The position numbers were made by a program, and so were the translations under genes. This document shows, in pieces, positions 1 through 7,786 of a DNA stretch of 34,860 nt. The notes beneath the pieces are model-generated. The model made no database searches and was not told where the DNA came from. It worked only from the letters and a program-made list of their open reading frames with translations. Position 1 is the first letter of the stretch, and every line of letters begins with the position of its first letter. Source of the DNA: a virus; IMG/VR virus record IMGVR_UViG_3300028557_000110, positions 1 to 34,860 of that record; one strand, 5' to 3'.

Positions 1-1
1 G

Positions 2-2602
2 TTACGAATTCCTAAAACAATAGGTAGTACTGGATTTGAATTTGTTAATAAAGTACAAGGTGAACAATTTGCTGTAATACAAGATATTTTAGCTAAATTC
101 TTAAATGTTGATGCAACATTTAAATATGGCAACCCATCAAATTATGAGAGAAGATTATTCTCCTCATTTTCAACTACACCAATTGTAGATAGGATTGAAT
201 GGAAAAAATATACAACTAATACCCCAAACGCCTTACCAACCTTAAATGGAACTGTTACATTATCAAACTCTCAGAATAATAATATTAAAGAATGGGCAGC
301 ATTATTTACTTATGTTGGATTTTCCGAAATACCTGAATTAAAATATAAAAATAGTGGATCATACATTACCGATTTCTTTGTTGATTTAAATATTGAATTT
401 ACCGAAGAAAATATTAAATCGTTTGCACCAATAATAAAAATATATGCAACACAAAAATTAAATCAGTTTCAAAGTAATTATATTCCATCACCAACCCCAA
501 GTAGTTCACCAAGAACTGTTGCTACGGCTATATTAAAAAGTGGTGATACGATTAATGTCCAACAATTTGAATTAAAATTCAGAACAACATATATCAATAA
601 AGACAATGTTTTATTATTTGAAAGTGAATACAATTCACCGACAAATAATGACATATATACAATCTCAGGTTCTGATGTTTATTACAAAACTTTAATAAAT
701 AATACCATTGTAGGAATATTTGGATCAACCACAACTGTAACAACAGACCCTCAATATATTATTAGTTTTGATAGAGTAGTTCCATCATCATATTCACCTA
801 CCCCATCACCTATTAACAGTCTAGGTTCATCAGCTTTTAATACCGCAATGACAAATTATCTTAATAAGATTAATGGGTTTAAAAATAAAGTCATTGATTC
901 ATTAATGATTGATGTTAGAAATTCATTAGATTCAATAAAGATAAATCCTGAAGAACAAATAAGTAGTGAGTTACAAGGTGAACCACAAACAAAATTAGAA
1001 ATTTGGGAGACTTTTAAAGCATTAAATGACAAATGGATTGCTGGTAATGACTTCAAGACTAAAACTTTATTTGAAGATGTTTTGTTATTAGATAGAGCTA
1101 GTAGAAATATTGGAGATAAAATTCTAGTGGACATTGATAGCTTAAAGGACAGATTACAAACAGTAATCGAAAGTAAATCAAGCAAAAAAACAATGTTGAT
1201 TTTTGTTCAAGATATTTTAATTGAGAATAATTTTGTTGTTATGAATTTACCGTCATATGTAAATTTTTATGGTGTTCAAGATTCAGTAAAAAATCCAAAA
1301 CCAAAAATTGAAAATACATTAGATTTTGCAAATACATTATTTGGAACATTTACAAATGTTGATTATAGAGAATCCACGGCAAAAATGGTTTGTTTTTATG
1401 CTAATAAACCTAGTGAACAAGTTGATTTAAAAAACAATATAGACTATCGTAAAAGAAGTGATGCTTTTGAATTGAGAAGAGCTAGTGATAATCCTTTAGT
1501 TGAAAACCAAATAGGTAAAAACGATTGGGATAAGTCAAATAGAGTTGTTGGTTTTAATGTTGATATTGGACCACAGAATCAAGGTATTTTCACAAGTTTT
1601 AATGTTGGGCAAGACATTGGCAAAGCAACCAGTGAATCTTTGGAAGCGACAAATCAATTAGCAAATCAAAGTAATAACAGAGAGGGTTCGACACAAAGTA
1701 CTTCACTATATAATTTGTATAAAAATAGAAGTTATCAATGTGATGTTGATATGTTAGGAAACGCATTAATACAACCAACAATGTATTTTAATCTTAGAAA
1801 TGTACCAATGTTTAGTGGTCCATATATGATTCTTTCAGTTGACCATAATATTAGACCTGGTTCATTTACAACAAGATTTACCGGAATTAGACAACCAACT
1901 GCTTCATTACCAAAGATTGATAATTTTATACAATCACTTAGACAAAAGTTGGTTCAAAACATAATTAATAAAAACAAACAAGAACGAGACGCAATCACAG
2001 CCTCGGAAAAAACAAATAGTGTAAGTATTAGAACTACAACACCAAATAAATTAAATAGTGTAGGTTTAGATCAAAATTGTACTGTAAGTACAAAATATAA
2101 TCAATATACTAGTCAAGGACCAAAAGGAACTTTCGAAACATCACAAAATATTGTGAATGAAATTGCGAAAAGAACTGATAGTGTTTTACTTAGATATTGT
2201 ATGTTTGCTAGAATTTATTATATATCTGGAGGCGAATCAATTATTGAATCATATTCTTATAATTTTGCAGGTATTTCACTTCTACAAGATTGGGGACCTA
2301 CCGAATCGTTTTTCTCTAGTAATAAAAAATATTTTTGTACCCCAACTAAAGAACCAATGGTATATTTTGACTCATTAAATGACCAACTTGGATTTATGTT
2401 TGAAAGATGGAAAAATTATCCGTCTTCCTTAAAACTACAAAGTAATTCTAAGGATATCGCAAAGTTTGTAATCATAACACTTTCAGCTGATTTTTCGGTT
2501 GGAGAAAATAATTACAAAGTATTAACTGGTACTGAAGAATTAAAAAATATTGAATCAATAACTCAAGCATCGATTGATTTATATAATTCAGTTAATAGAT
2601 AA
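2..2602 (+). CDS. Tail/baseplate hub-like protein, 5' end outside window (partial)
   Basis: The frame is open from the left edge, so the ATG at 848 is internal and the true start lies outside the window; 866 residues are visible. Around 1730-1910 the protein has a pattern seen in contractile-tail hub proteins (gpD/gp27/XkdQ-like): a conserved 'LGN' turn, then 'MYF.L..VPMFSGPYMILSV.H.I.PG.F.T.F.G.R'. The last ~150 residues (about 2145-2600) contain 'YNFAGI', a Trp and 'YFDSLNDQLGFMFERW', which recall glucosaminidase/lysozyme-like folds; this part could be a peptidoglycan-cleaving domain, as gp5 provides in T4. The N-terminal visible part contains Pro/Ser linkers ('PSPTPSSSP', 'SPTPSP'). Being next to other structural genes fits. 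The hub assignment is moderate and the hydrolase assignment is tentative. Confidence 0.55.
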   Translation, partial: LRIPKTIGSTGFEFVNKVQGEQFAVIQDILAKFLNVDATFKYGNPSNYERRLFSSFSTTPIVDRIEWKKYTTNTPNALPTLNGTVTLSNSQNNNIKEWAALFTYVGFSEIPELKYKNSGSYITDFFVDLNIEFTEENIKSFAPIIKIYATQKLNQFQSNYIPSPTPSSSPRTVATAILKSGDTINVQQFELKFRTTYINKDNVLLFESEYNSPTNNDIYTISGSDVYYKTLINNTIVGIFGSTTTVTTDPQYIISFDRVVPSSYSPTPSPINSLGSSAFNTAMTNYLNKINGFKNKVIDSLMIDVRNSLDSIKINPEEQISSELQGEPQTKLEIWETFKALNDKWIAGNDFKTKTLFEDVLLLDRASRNIGDKILVDIDSLKDRLQTVIESKSSKKTMLIFVQDILIENNFVVMNLPSYVNFYGVQDSVKNPKPKIENTLDFANTLFGTFTNVDYRESTAKMVCFYANKPSEQVDLKNNIDYRKRSDAFELRRASDNPLVENQIGKNDWDKSNRVVGFNVDIGPQNQGIFTSFNVGQDIGKATSESLEATNQLANQSNNREGSTQSTSLYNLYKNRSYQCDVDMLGNALIQPTMYFNLRNVPMFSGPYMILSVDHNIRPGSFTTRFTGIRQPTASLPKIDNFIQSLRQKLVQNIINKNKQERDAITASEKTNSVSIRTTTPNKLNSVGLDQNCTVSTKYNQYTSQGPKGTFETSQNIVNEIAKRTDSVLLRYCMFARIYYISGGESIIESYSYNFAGISLLQDWGPTESFFSSNKKYFCTPTKEPMVYFDSLNDQLGFMFERWKNYPSSLKLQSNSKDIAKFVIITLSADFSVGENNYKVLTGTEELKNIESITQASIDLYNSVNR

Positions 2603-2621
2603 TTTTTTTTATTTAAGATGA

Positions 2622-2629
2622 TATTTATA
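2622..2629 (+). promoter_or_regulatory. Candidate late-promoter motif TATTTATA
   Basis: TATTTATA preceded by GA sits in the 41-nt gap after the hub gene and ends 14 nt before the ATG at 2644. The same context (GATATTTATAA) recurs before 25380. If it works as a -10-type box, the transcript would start about 8 nt before the start codon. This is inferred from recurrence only. Confidence 0.4.
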
Positions 2630-2643
2630 ATAAAAATATAACT

Positions 2644-2868
2644 ATGAGCGTAAAAACTATTTTAGAAAACTACTTAGGTAAAAAAAACCAAACAACCCAG
2701 AAAGACTTGGGGGATGGAACAAAACAAGTTTGTGATTTACAAACTGGTGAATGTTATGTTGTGAGAATGAAAGATGGTCTCATTGAAAGGGTAGATAATA
2801 CAATTAAGACTAACAAAAAAATCCAAGTTGAAACTACAAATGGAATAAAACAATTATTAAACGGATAA
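2644..2868 (+). CDS. Small phage protein, unknown function (74 aa)
   Basis: A 74-residue Lys/Thr-rich soluble protein with no signal peptide or membrane segment. It contains 'DLGDGTKQVCDLQTGECYVVRMKDGLIERV', which looks like a short beta-rich fold with two cysteines eight residues apart. I do not recognise a family. It follows the hub gene after a 41-nt gap holding a TATTTATA motif, and is followed after 5 nt by the proline-rich gene, so the pair is probably co-transcribed. The position suggests a minor virion or assembly role, but nothing in the sequence shows this. Confidence 0.7.
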   Translation: MSVKTILENYLGKKNQTTQKDLGDGTKQVCDLQTGECYVVRMKDGLIERVDNTIKTNKKIQVETTNGIKQLLNG

Positions 2869-2873
2869 TTAAA

Positions 2874-3560
2874 ATGAGAGTTGATATTAGAATTTTAAAT
2901 GAAATTAAAAGATATAGAGATATAACTAACTATATTAATGAACAAGAAATTCCACCTCCACCTCCTGGTGGTGAACTTCCGCCCCCACCTCCACCTCCTG
3001 GTGGTGAACTTCCACCCCCACCTCCTCCTCCTGGTGGAGCACCCCCTCCTCCTGGTGAGAGAGCTCCATTACCTCCACCTGAACCGATAAATGTTGGCGA
3101 AGATCCAGAGGTTGAGAAAATTAGTGATGAAGGTAAAGAAAAGAAAATAAAAGTTACTGATTTGGTTAAAGGACAAAAATCGGTTGAAGAAAAACAAGAA
3201 ATTTATTTTGAAAACCTATTCCGGCATTTGGATGACTTAGAGAGTAAATTGGCTAATATGGATCAGATTATTGATAAATTAAATTCAATTGAAACTAAGA
3301 TTGAAAAATATAGAGTTAAGACACCTGAAGAAAAAATGGAATTAAGAAGTTTAGATTCTGGGCCATTTAACCAAAAACTAAGTCAATTTTTTCAAGAAAA
3401 AGAAGATGAATTTGAAGATACAGGAAGAGAACAATATATTATAAGACCAGACGATGTTGAAAATTATTCACAACCTGACATCAAAAAAAGTTTTAGAGAG
3501 TTTGAGGACATACAAGACCCAGACAAATTCAATCTTTCAGGATACCAAAAATTATATTAA
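2874..3560 (+). CDS. Proline-rich, acidic coiled-coil-type phage protein, unknown function (228 aa)
   Basis: The protein has three parts. Residues 1-25 are a charged, helical leader. Residues ~26-70 are a polyproline region made of tandem E-L-P7-G-G units. Residues ~75-228 are acidic and Lys/Glu-rich, with heptad-like Leu/Ile spacing ('LDDLESKLANMDQIIDKLNSIETKIEKY') that predicts a coiled coil. There are no cysteines or membrane segments. Such a protein could be a structural linker, scaffold or tail-associated factor, but I recognise no family. It starts 5 nt after the preceding small gene and is followed by a gap carrying the promoter of the SSB gene, so it probably ends the structural transcript. 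Confidence 0.75.
   Translation: MRVDIRILNEIKRYRDITNYINEQEIPPPPPGGELPPPPPPPGGELPPPPPPPGGAPPPPGERAPLPPPEPINVGEDPEVEKISDEGKEKKIKVTDLVKGQKSVEEKQEIYFENLFRHLDDLESKLANMDQIIDKLNSIETKIEKYRVKTPEEKMELRSLDSGPFNQKLSQFFQEKEDEFEDTGREQYIIRPDDVENYSQPDIKKSFREFEDIQDPDKFNLSGYQKLY
2973..3038 (+). repeat. Two tandem 33-bp proline-rich repeat units
   Basis: Two consecutive 33-base units (2973-3005 and 3006-3038) each encode Glu-Leu-(Pro)7-Gly-Gly. A degenerate partial unit lies before and another after. The copies differ only at a few wobble positions, mostly in proline codons. The C/G content of this short stretch is visibly higher than in the surrounding AT-rich DNA. Unit number could vary between relatives through slippage. 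Confidence 0.85.
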
Positions 3561-3567
3561 TATTTCA

Positions 3568-3599
3568 TTTGACAAACCCACGGCTGACACTTATTATTG
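3568..3599 (+). promoter_or_regulatory. Bacteroidota-type promoter upstream of the SSB gene
   Basis: TTTG (3568-3571) and TATTATTG (3592-3599) are separated by 20 nt. This resembles the Bacteroidota housekeeping promoter (-33 TTTG, -7 TAnnTTTG) with one mismatch in the -7 box. The predicted transcript would begin near 3604, about 30 nt before the ATG at 3635. It lies in the 74-nt gap that precedes the replication block, a fitting place for an early/middle promoter read by host RNA polymerase. Confidence 0.45.
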
Positions 3600-3634
3600 T
3601 GTATAACATTATCTAACTTAAATTTTTAACAAAC

Positions 3635-4480
3635 ATGGCGACAAATCCATTAGATGCGATTCTTGCTCAATATGAGCAATCACAAAAATCTAGTACTAAC
3701 ACAAACAAAATGTCTCAAGAGGAGAGAATGAAGAAATACTTCGTAGCTCTTCTTAAAGACAATGAAAAACAAGGACAAAAAAGACTTAGAATCCTACCAA
3801 CCAATGATGGAACTTCACCCTTTAAAGAGGTTTGGTTTCACGAAATCCAAGTTGATGGTAAATGGCAGAAATTTTATGATCCAGGTAAAAATGACAATGA
3901 ACGTTCCCCTCTCTCTGAGGTATATCAGGAACTTATGGCTACGGGTAAAGAATCCGACAAGGAACTTGCAAAACAATATAACCCAAGAAAATTTTACATC
4001 GTCAAATTAATTGACCGAGATAATGAAAAGGACGGTGTAAAATTTTGGAGGTTCAAGCACAACTACAAGAATGAAGGTATCTTGGATAAGATAATTCCTA
4101 TATTCAGAGCAAAAGGTGATGTAACTGACGCTGAAAAAGGTAGAGACATTATTCTTGAAATGACTAAGGCCAAGACACCAAAGGGTGCAACTTACACGGT
4201 TATCCAAACAATTATGTATGATGACCCAGGTACAATCCACGAGGATAAAGAAACCGCACAAAGTTGGGTTAATGATGAATTAACTTGGGCTGATGTATAT
4301 TCTAAGAAACCAGTAGAATACTTGGAAGCTATTGCTAAAGGTGAAACACCAAGATGGGATAGTGCAAAAGGTGGTTATGTGTATAGTAACTCTGAAGCGG
4401 GTGAAGTTATTATCGGTGGTAAAACAAGTATTGAAGACCCCCAAGACAATTGGGATGTTGATGCTGACCTTCCGTTCTAA
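3635..4480 (+). CDS. gp32-like single-stranded DNA-binding protein
   Basis: 281 residues. The core matches the T4 gp32 family pattern: 'LRILP..DG..PF.EVWFHEIQV.GKW', then 'LMATGKESDKELAKQY.PR.FYIVKLIDR', then 'GVKFWRFKHNYKNEGILDKIIPI', the aromatic/basic OB-fold surface that grips ssDNA. The protein coats single strands in replication and recombination and partners UvsX, the exonuclease and the helicase encoded just downstream. It contains no cysteine, so the zinc-binding motif of T4 gp32 is absent. The C-terminus is acidic and ends 'DVDADLPF', close to the bacterial SSB tip (D-D-D-I-P-F). It has its own putative promoter and is followed by a terminator, consistent with expression at a higher level than its neighbours. 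Confidence 0.88.
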   Translation: MATNPLDAILAQYEQSQKSSTNTNKMSQEERMKKYFVALLKDNEKQGQKRLRILPTNDGTSPFKEVWFHEIQVDGKWQKFYDPGKNDNERSPLSEVYQELMATGKESDKELAKQYNPRKFYIVKLIDRDNEKDGVKFWRFKHNYKNEGILDKIIPIFRAKGDVTDAEKGRDIILEMTKAKTPKGATYTVIQTIMYDDPGTIHEDKETAQSWVNDELTWADVYSKKPVEYLEAIAKGETPRWDSAKGGYVYSNSEAGEVIIGGKTSIEDPQDNWDVDADLPF

Positions 4481-4499
4481 AAAAAATATTTCTTAATCC

Positions 4500-4530
4500 G
4501 AACCCCATTTAATCGGTGGGGTTCATTTTT
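4500..4530 (+). terminator. Rho-independent terminator after the SSB gene
   Basis: An 8-bp stem GAACCCCA/TGGGGTTC (4500-4507 with 4517-4524) encloses a 9-nt loop and is followed by ATTTTT. It starts 20 nt after the SSB stop and ends only 10 nt before the next start, so downstream genes probably depend on read-through from the SSB promoter. Confidence 0.8.
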
Positions 4531-4540
4531 AAACTCAAAA

Positions 4541-4768
4541 ATGAAAATTCAAAAGAAAATGATTGAGGCACTCACTTACAAGTATGAAAGTGAGATTGCT
4601 GAGACAGAGGCCACTCTATGGATATACTTTAACAATCCAGTTGCTATTGGAGAACATCCACAACATTTGGAAGAAATGGATAAATTCATTGAAAAGATGG
4701 CAAACGCAAAAGACAAATTAGAAACACTAAAAGAATTTGTAAAATACAACTTAACCAATGGCAATTAA
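4541..4768 (+). CDS. Small helical phage protein between SSB and UvsX (75 aa)
   Basis: 75 residues, almost entirely predicted helical and rich in Glu and Lys ('EALTYKYESEIAETEATLWIYF', then 'KMANAKDKLETLKEFVKY'), so possibly a short coiled-coil pair. It starts 10 nt after the SSB terminator and its last 11 bases overlap the start of the recombinase gene, suggesting translational coupling. Placement between SSB and UvsX hints at an accessory role in recombination or replication; no family is recognised and this is inference. Confidence 0.7.
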   Translation: MKIQKKMIEALTYKYESEIAETEATLWIYFNNPVAIGEHPQHLEEMDKFIEKMANAKDKLETLKEFVKYNLTNGN

Positions 4769-5759
4769 GAAAAAAGAAATAACTTTGGATTCAATTAAGT
4801 CCAAATTCTCAACCAAAACAAAATATAAACCAGAAAGTTTCTATAATTGTGGTGATGCCTTTATGGAAGCATGTGGATTACCTGGACCTGTGTTAGGGAG
4901 TATAAACCTATTTATAGGTCACACAAATAGTTCAAAAACAACAGCAATGATTAAGTCAGCTGTTGATGCCCAAAAACGAGGTGATTTACCTGTATTCATC
5001 ATAACTGAAAAGAAGTGGAATTGGCCTCACGCTGTTGAGTTAGGATTACAAGCTGAACAATTAGAAGATGGTACTTGGGATGGGAACTTTATATTTAACG
5101 ATAGCTTTGATTATATTGAACAAGCTACTGATTACGTAAATGAATTATTAAACGCACAAGAAAAAGGTGAATTACCGTATAACTTATGTATATGTTGGGA
5201 TTCAGTTGGGTCAATTCCTTGTCAAATGACATTTGAGGGTAAAGGAGGTAAAATGCACAATGCGGCAGCTCTTGCCGATAAAATAGGAATGGGAATACAT
5301 TCAAGAATTACAAAATCTAAGAAAGAAGATTATCCGTATTACAATACTATGATTGTAATCAATCAACCTTGGGTTCAATTACCATCAAATCCTTTTGGAC
5401 AACCAAAAATAAAAGCAAAAGGGGGTGAAGCATTGTGGTTAGCAGCATCTTTGGTATTTCTTTTTGGTAATGAAGCGGACAATGGTATTAATCACATTAC
5501 AGCAACTAAAAACGGAAGAACTGTATCTTATGCTATTAGGACAAAAATTTCTATACTTAAAAATCATGTAAATGGTATAGCGTATAAGGATGGTAAAATA
5601 ATAGCTGTCCCACAAGGATATATTTCAGACACAAAAGAAGCATTAGAAAAATATAAAAAACAATACGCCCAATATTGGAATGCAATTTTAAATGGTACTG
5701 GTGAGATTACTTTAGATGAGACTGTATCTGAAATAAATGATATTTCTTACGAAGATTAA
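4758..5759 (+). CDS. uvsX: UvsX/RecA-like recombinase
   Basis: 333 residues. It polymerises on ssDNA and drives strand exchange and recombination-dependent replication. Visible motifs: P-loop 'GHTNSSKTT' (~54-62), where Ser replaces the usual last Gly; 'ITEKKW' (~82-87) with the likely catalytic Glu; Walker B 'LCICWDSVGS' (~143-152); a RecA-like 'INQ' (~201-203); and the L2/GG segment 'KAKGGEALWLAASLVFLF'. It is somewhat shorter than T4 UvsX (about 390). It overlaps the 75-aa gene upstream and lies 11 nt before the methyltransferase. The gp32-like partner is two genes upstream. The departure in the P-loop is within the range tolerated in UvsX-type proteins, so I expect an active enzyme. Confidence 0.88.
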   Translation: MAIKKKEITLDSIKSKFSTKTKYKPESFYNCGDAFMEACGLPGPVLGSINLFIGHTNSSKTTAMIKSAVDAQKRGDLPVFIITEKKWNWPHAVELGLQAEQLEDGTWDGNFIFNDSFDYIEQATDYVNELLNAQEKGELPYNLCICWDSVGSIPCQMTFEGKGGKMHNAAALADKIGMGIHSRITKSKKEDYPYYNTMIVINQPWVQLPSNPFGQPKIKAKGGEALWLAASLVFLFGNEADNGINHITATKNGRTVSYAIRTKISILKNHVNGIAYKDGKIIAVPQGYISDTKEALEKYKKQYAQYWNAILNGTGEITLDETVSEINDISYED

Positions 5760-5770
5760 ATTAGATTAAA

Positions 5771-6772
5771 ATGAATGAATTAAAAGTCATATCATTATTT
5801 TCAGGTTATGGAACACAAGAATTGGCCCTAGACTACATTGGTGTTGATTATGAAAATGTCGCAAATTGTGATATTCTAAAAATCGCTAATATTGCTTATG
5901 ACTCCTTACATAAAACTACATTGGGCAACTTGGGGGACATTTCTACGGTAAATGAAGACAATTACCCCCAATGTGACCTAATGACTTACTCCTTTCCTTG
6001 TCAAAGTGTGTCAATTTCAGGTAAACAAGAAGGGATAAAAAAAGGTACAAGGAGTGGTTTATTATTTGAAGTCGAAAGAATCTTAACCAAGAACCAACCA
6101 AAATATCTTTTGATGGAAAATGTTAAGAACTTGGTGTCAAATAACCATATTGAAAGTTTCAAAGACCATATTAATTTCTTAAATAGTATTAAATATGGAT
6201 GTGCTTGGAGGGTATTTAATGGCGCTGACTTTGGTTGTCCCCAAAATAGGGAGAGGGTGTTTATGATATCAGTCTATGGAATGACAAATGAAGAGGTAAA
6301 TGTTAAAATGTTAAATGTTGATAAGCATAAAAAGGATAGAATTCCAATGCGGCCATTCATAGAAAATGACATTACAGAGGACTTATTCATTGAATGCGAC
6401 ATTACACCCAACGAACCCAAAAAAGATAGTGTGTGCAAGCTTATAGCACGTAGAAACGATGTGAATTATGACCAAGCAAGACGTATCTATTCTATTGATG
6501 GTTGTTCCCCTTGTTTAACAACAACTGGTTCACCACAGATTATGGTAAATGGAAGAATAAGAACAATTACAGGTAGGGAGGCATATAGATTTATGGGGGT
6601 TAAAGAAGAGGATATTGACAAACTATTATCAACAACTTTAACTACAAAGAATCACGTCGCATTGGCTGGAAACTCGATATGTGTTCCGGTTATGTCAGCA
6701 ATATTCACAGAATTTTTAAGTGAATACATCGTTGAGAAGAAAAAACATTTTGAACAATTAAAATTATTTTAA
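5771..6772 (+). CDS. DNA (cytosine-5) methyltransferase, Dcm/HhaI type
   Basis: 333 residues with the conserved C5-methylase motifs in order: I 'LFSGYGTQE' (9-17, AdoMet binding), IV 'SFPCQS' with catalytic Cys77, VI 'ENV' (116-118), VIII 'QNRERVF' (158-164), then the variable target-recognition stretch with 'SPCLTTTGSPQ' and 'GREAYRFMG' (IX region), and X 'GNSICVPV' (300-307). It transfers methyl groups to C5 of cytosine in a specific sequence that cannot be read from the protein. No restriction endonuclease is adjacent, so it is an orphan enzyme, most simply protecting phage DNA from host restriction. Its stop overlaps the start of the exonuclease gene (TAATG), so it is embedded in the replication operon. 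Confidence 0.93.
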   Translation: MNELKVISLFSGYGTQELALDYIGVDYENVANCDILKIANIAYDSLHKTTLGNLGDISTVNEDNYPQCDLMTYSFPCQSVSISGKQEGIKKGTRSGLLFEVERILTKNQPKYLLMENVKNLVSNNHIESFKDHINFLNSIKYGCAWRVFNGADFGCPQNRERVFMISVYGMTNEEVNVKMLNVDKHKKDRIPMRPFIENDITEDLFIECDITPNEPKKDSVCKLIARRNDVNYDQARRIYSIDGCSPCLTTTGSPQIMVNGRIRTITGREAYRFMGVKEEDIDKLLSTTLTTKNHVALAGNSICVPVMSAIFTEFLSEYIVEKKKHFEQLKLF

Positions 6773-7779
6773 TGACAAAGACATTACTGGTTGATAGTAA
6801 TAACCTCCTAAAAATAGGATTTCATGGGGTTAAAAATTATTATCACAATGGTAAACATATTGGCGGTATTTGGCATTTCCTTAACACTTTGAGAAGATCC
6901 ATTGAAGAACAGAATTTTGATAAGGTAATTGTATTTTGGGATGGTGAAGAAAGTTCATCAACAAGGAAATTAATTTACCCCCAATACAAAGGAAATCGTA
7001 ACCAAGTACCTGATGAACCCAAGGATGAATCATTCAATTATCAAAAACAGAGGGTTAAACAATATGTTGAGGAAATGTTTATCAGACAAGTTGATATTAA
7101 CAACAATGAAGCTGATGACTTGATTGCTTATTATTGTCAAATAGCATCTGACGAAAATATAACCATATTTTCTGGTGATATGGACTTAACTCAATTGATA
7201 TCCAAAAATGTTTCAGTTTATTGCCCAAGGGTTAAACAGACATATACAGATGGGGATAGGATTAAAGTCAAAGAATATTGGATTCCACATTTTAATATTA
7301 AGACATATAAAATATTGGCTGGAGACACATCAGACAATATTGATGGGATATATTATTTGGGTGATAAGACATTATTTAAATTATTTCCTGAATTACTTGA
7401 AGATGTCATTTCAGTTACCAATATTATTACCAAGGCTGAAAACCTTTTGAAAGAAGATAAGAATAACAATGTCCTAAAGAATCTTTTAACAGGAAAGACT
7501 AAGACAGGAATTTATGGTGATGAATATTTTGAAATCAATAAAAAGATTGTAGATTTATCTGAACCATTGATTGATGACGAAGGAAAAAAGACTGTTGAAC
7601 TTTATTATAAAGAAACCTTGGATCCTGATGGAAGGGGGCATAGAAACTTGATAAAGATGATGATGGAGGATGGATTCTTTAAATATCTTCCAAAAGGTGA
7701 TGACGCTTGGGTAAATTTTTTAAAACCATTTTTGAAATTAACTAGAAAAGAAAAACGAAATTTTAAAACAAAAAAATAA
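6772..7779 (+). CDS. FEN/RNase H-type 5'-3' exonuclease (T4 rnh-like)
   Basis: 335 residues of the PIN/FEN nuclease superfamily to which T4 RNase H and T5 exonuclease belong. The acidic metal-binding residues are in place: D8 in 'LLVDSNN', D57 in 'FWDGEE', 'EADDL' (113-117), 'SGDMDLTQL' (134-142) and 'GDTSDNI' (184-190), the last being the start of the helix-hairpin-helix/H3TH DNA-binding region. The basic stretch 'YPQYKGNR' near 69-76 matches the helical arch entry. It would remove RNA primers and flaps on the lagging strand, working with the gp32-like SSB. Slightly longer than T4 RNase H (305). TAATG overlap with the methyltransferase gene upstream. Confidence 0.87.
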   Translation: MTKTLLVDSNNLLKIGFHGVKNYYHNGKHIGGIWHFLNTLRRSIEEQNFDKVIVFWDGEESSSTRKLIYPQYKGNRNQVPDEPKDESFNYQKQRVKQYVEEMFIRQVDINNNEADDLIAYYCQIASDENITIFSGDMDLTQLISKNVSVYCPRVKQTYTDGDRIKVKEYWIPHFNIKTYKILAGDTSDNIDGIYYLGDKTLFKLFPELLEDVISVTNIITKAENLLKEDKNNNVLKNLLTGKTKTGIYGDEYFEINKKIVDLSEPLIDDEGKKTVELYYKETLDPDGRGHRNLIKMMMEDGFFKYLPKGDDAWVNFLKPFLKLTRKEKRNFKTKK

Positions 7780-7786
7780 CAAAATA

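Noticed and set aside
4909-4916. TATTTATA inside the uvsX gene as a promoter
   Set aside because: Lies deep in coding sequence with no start codon nearby. Together with another copy at 19655-19662 it shows the motif also occurs by chance in AT-rich genes, so intragenic copies were not counted.
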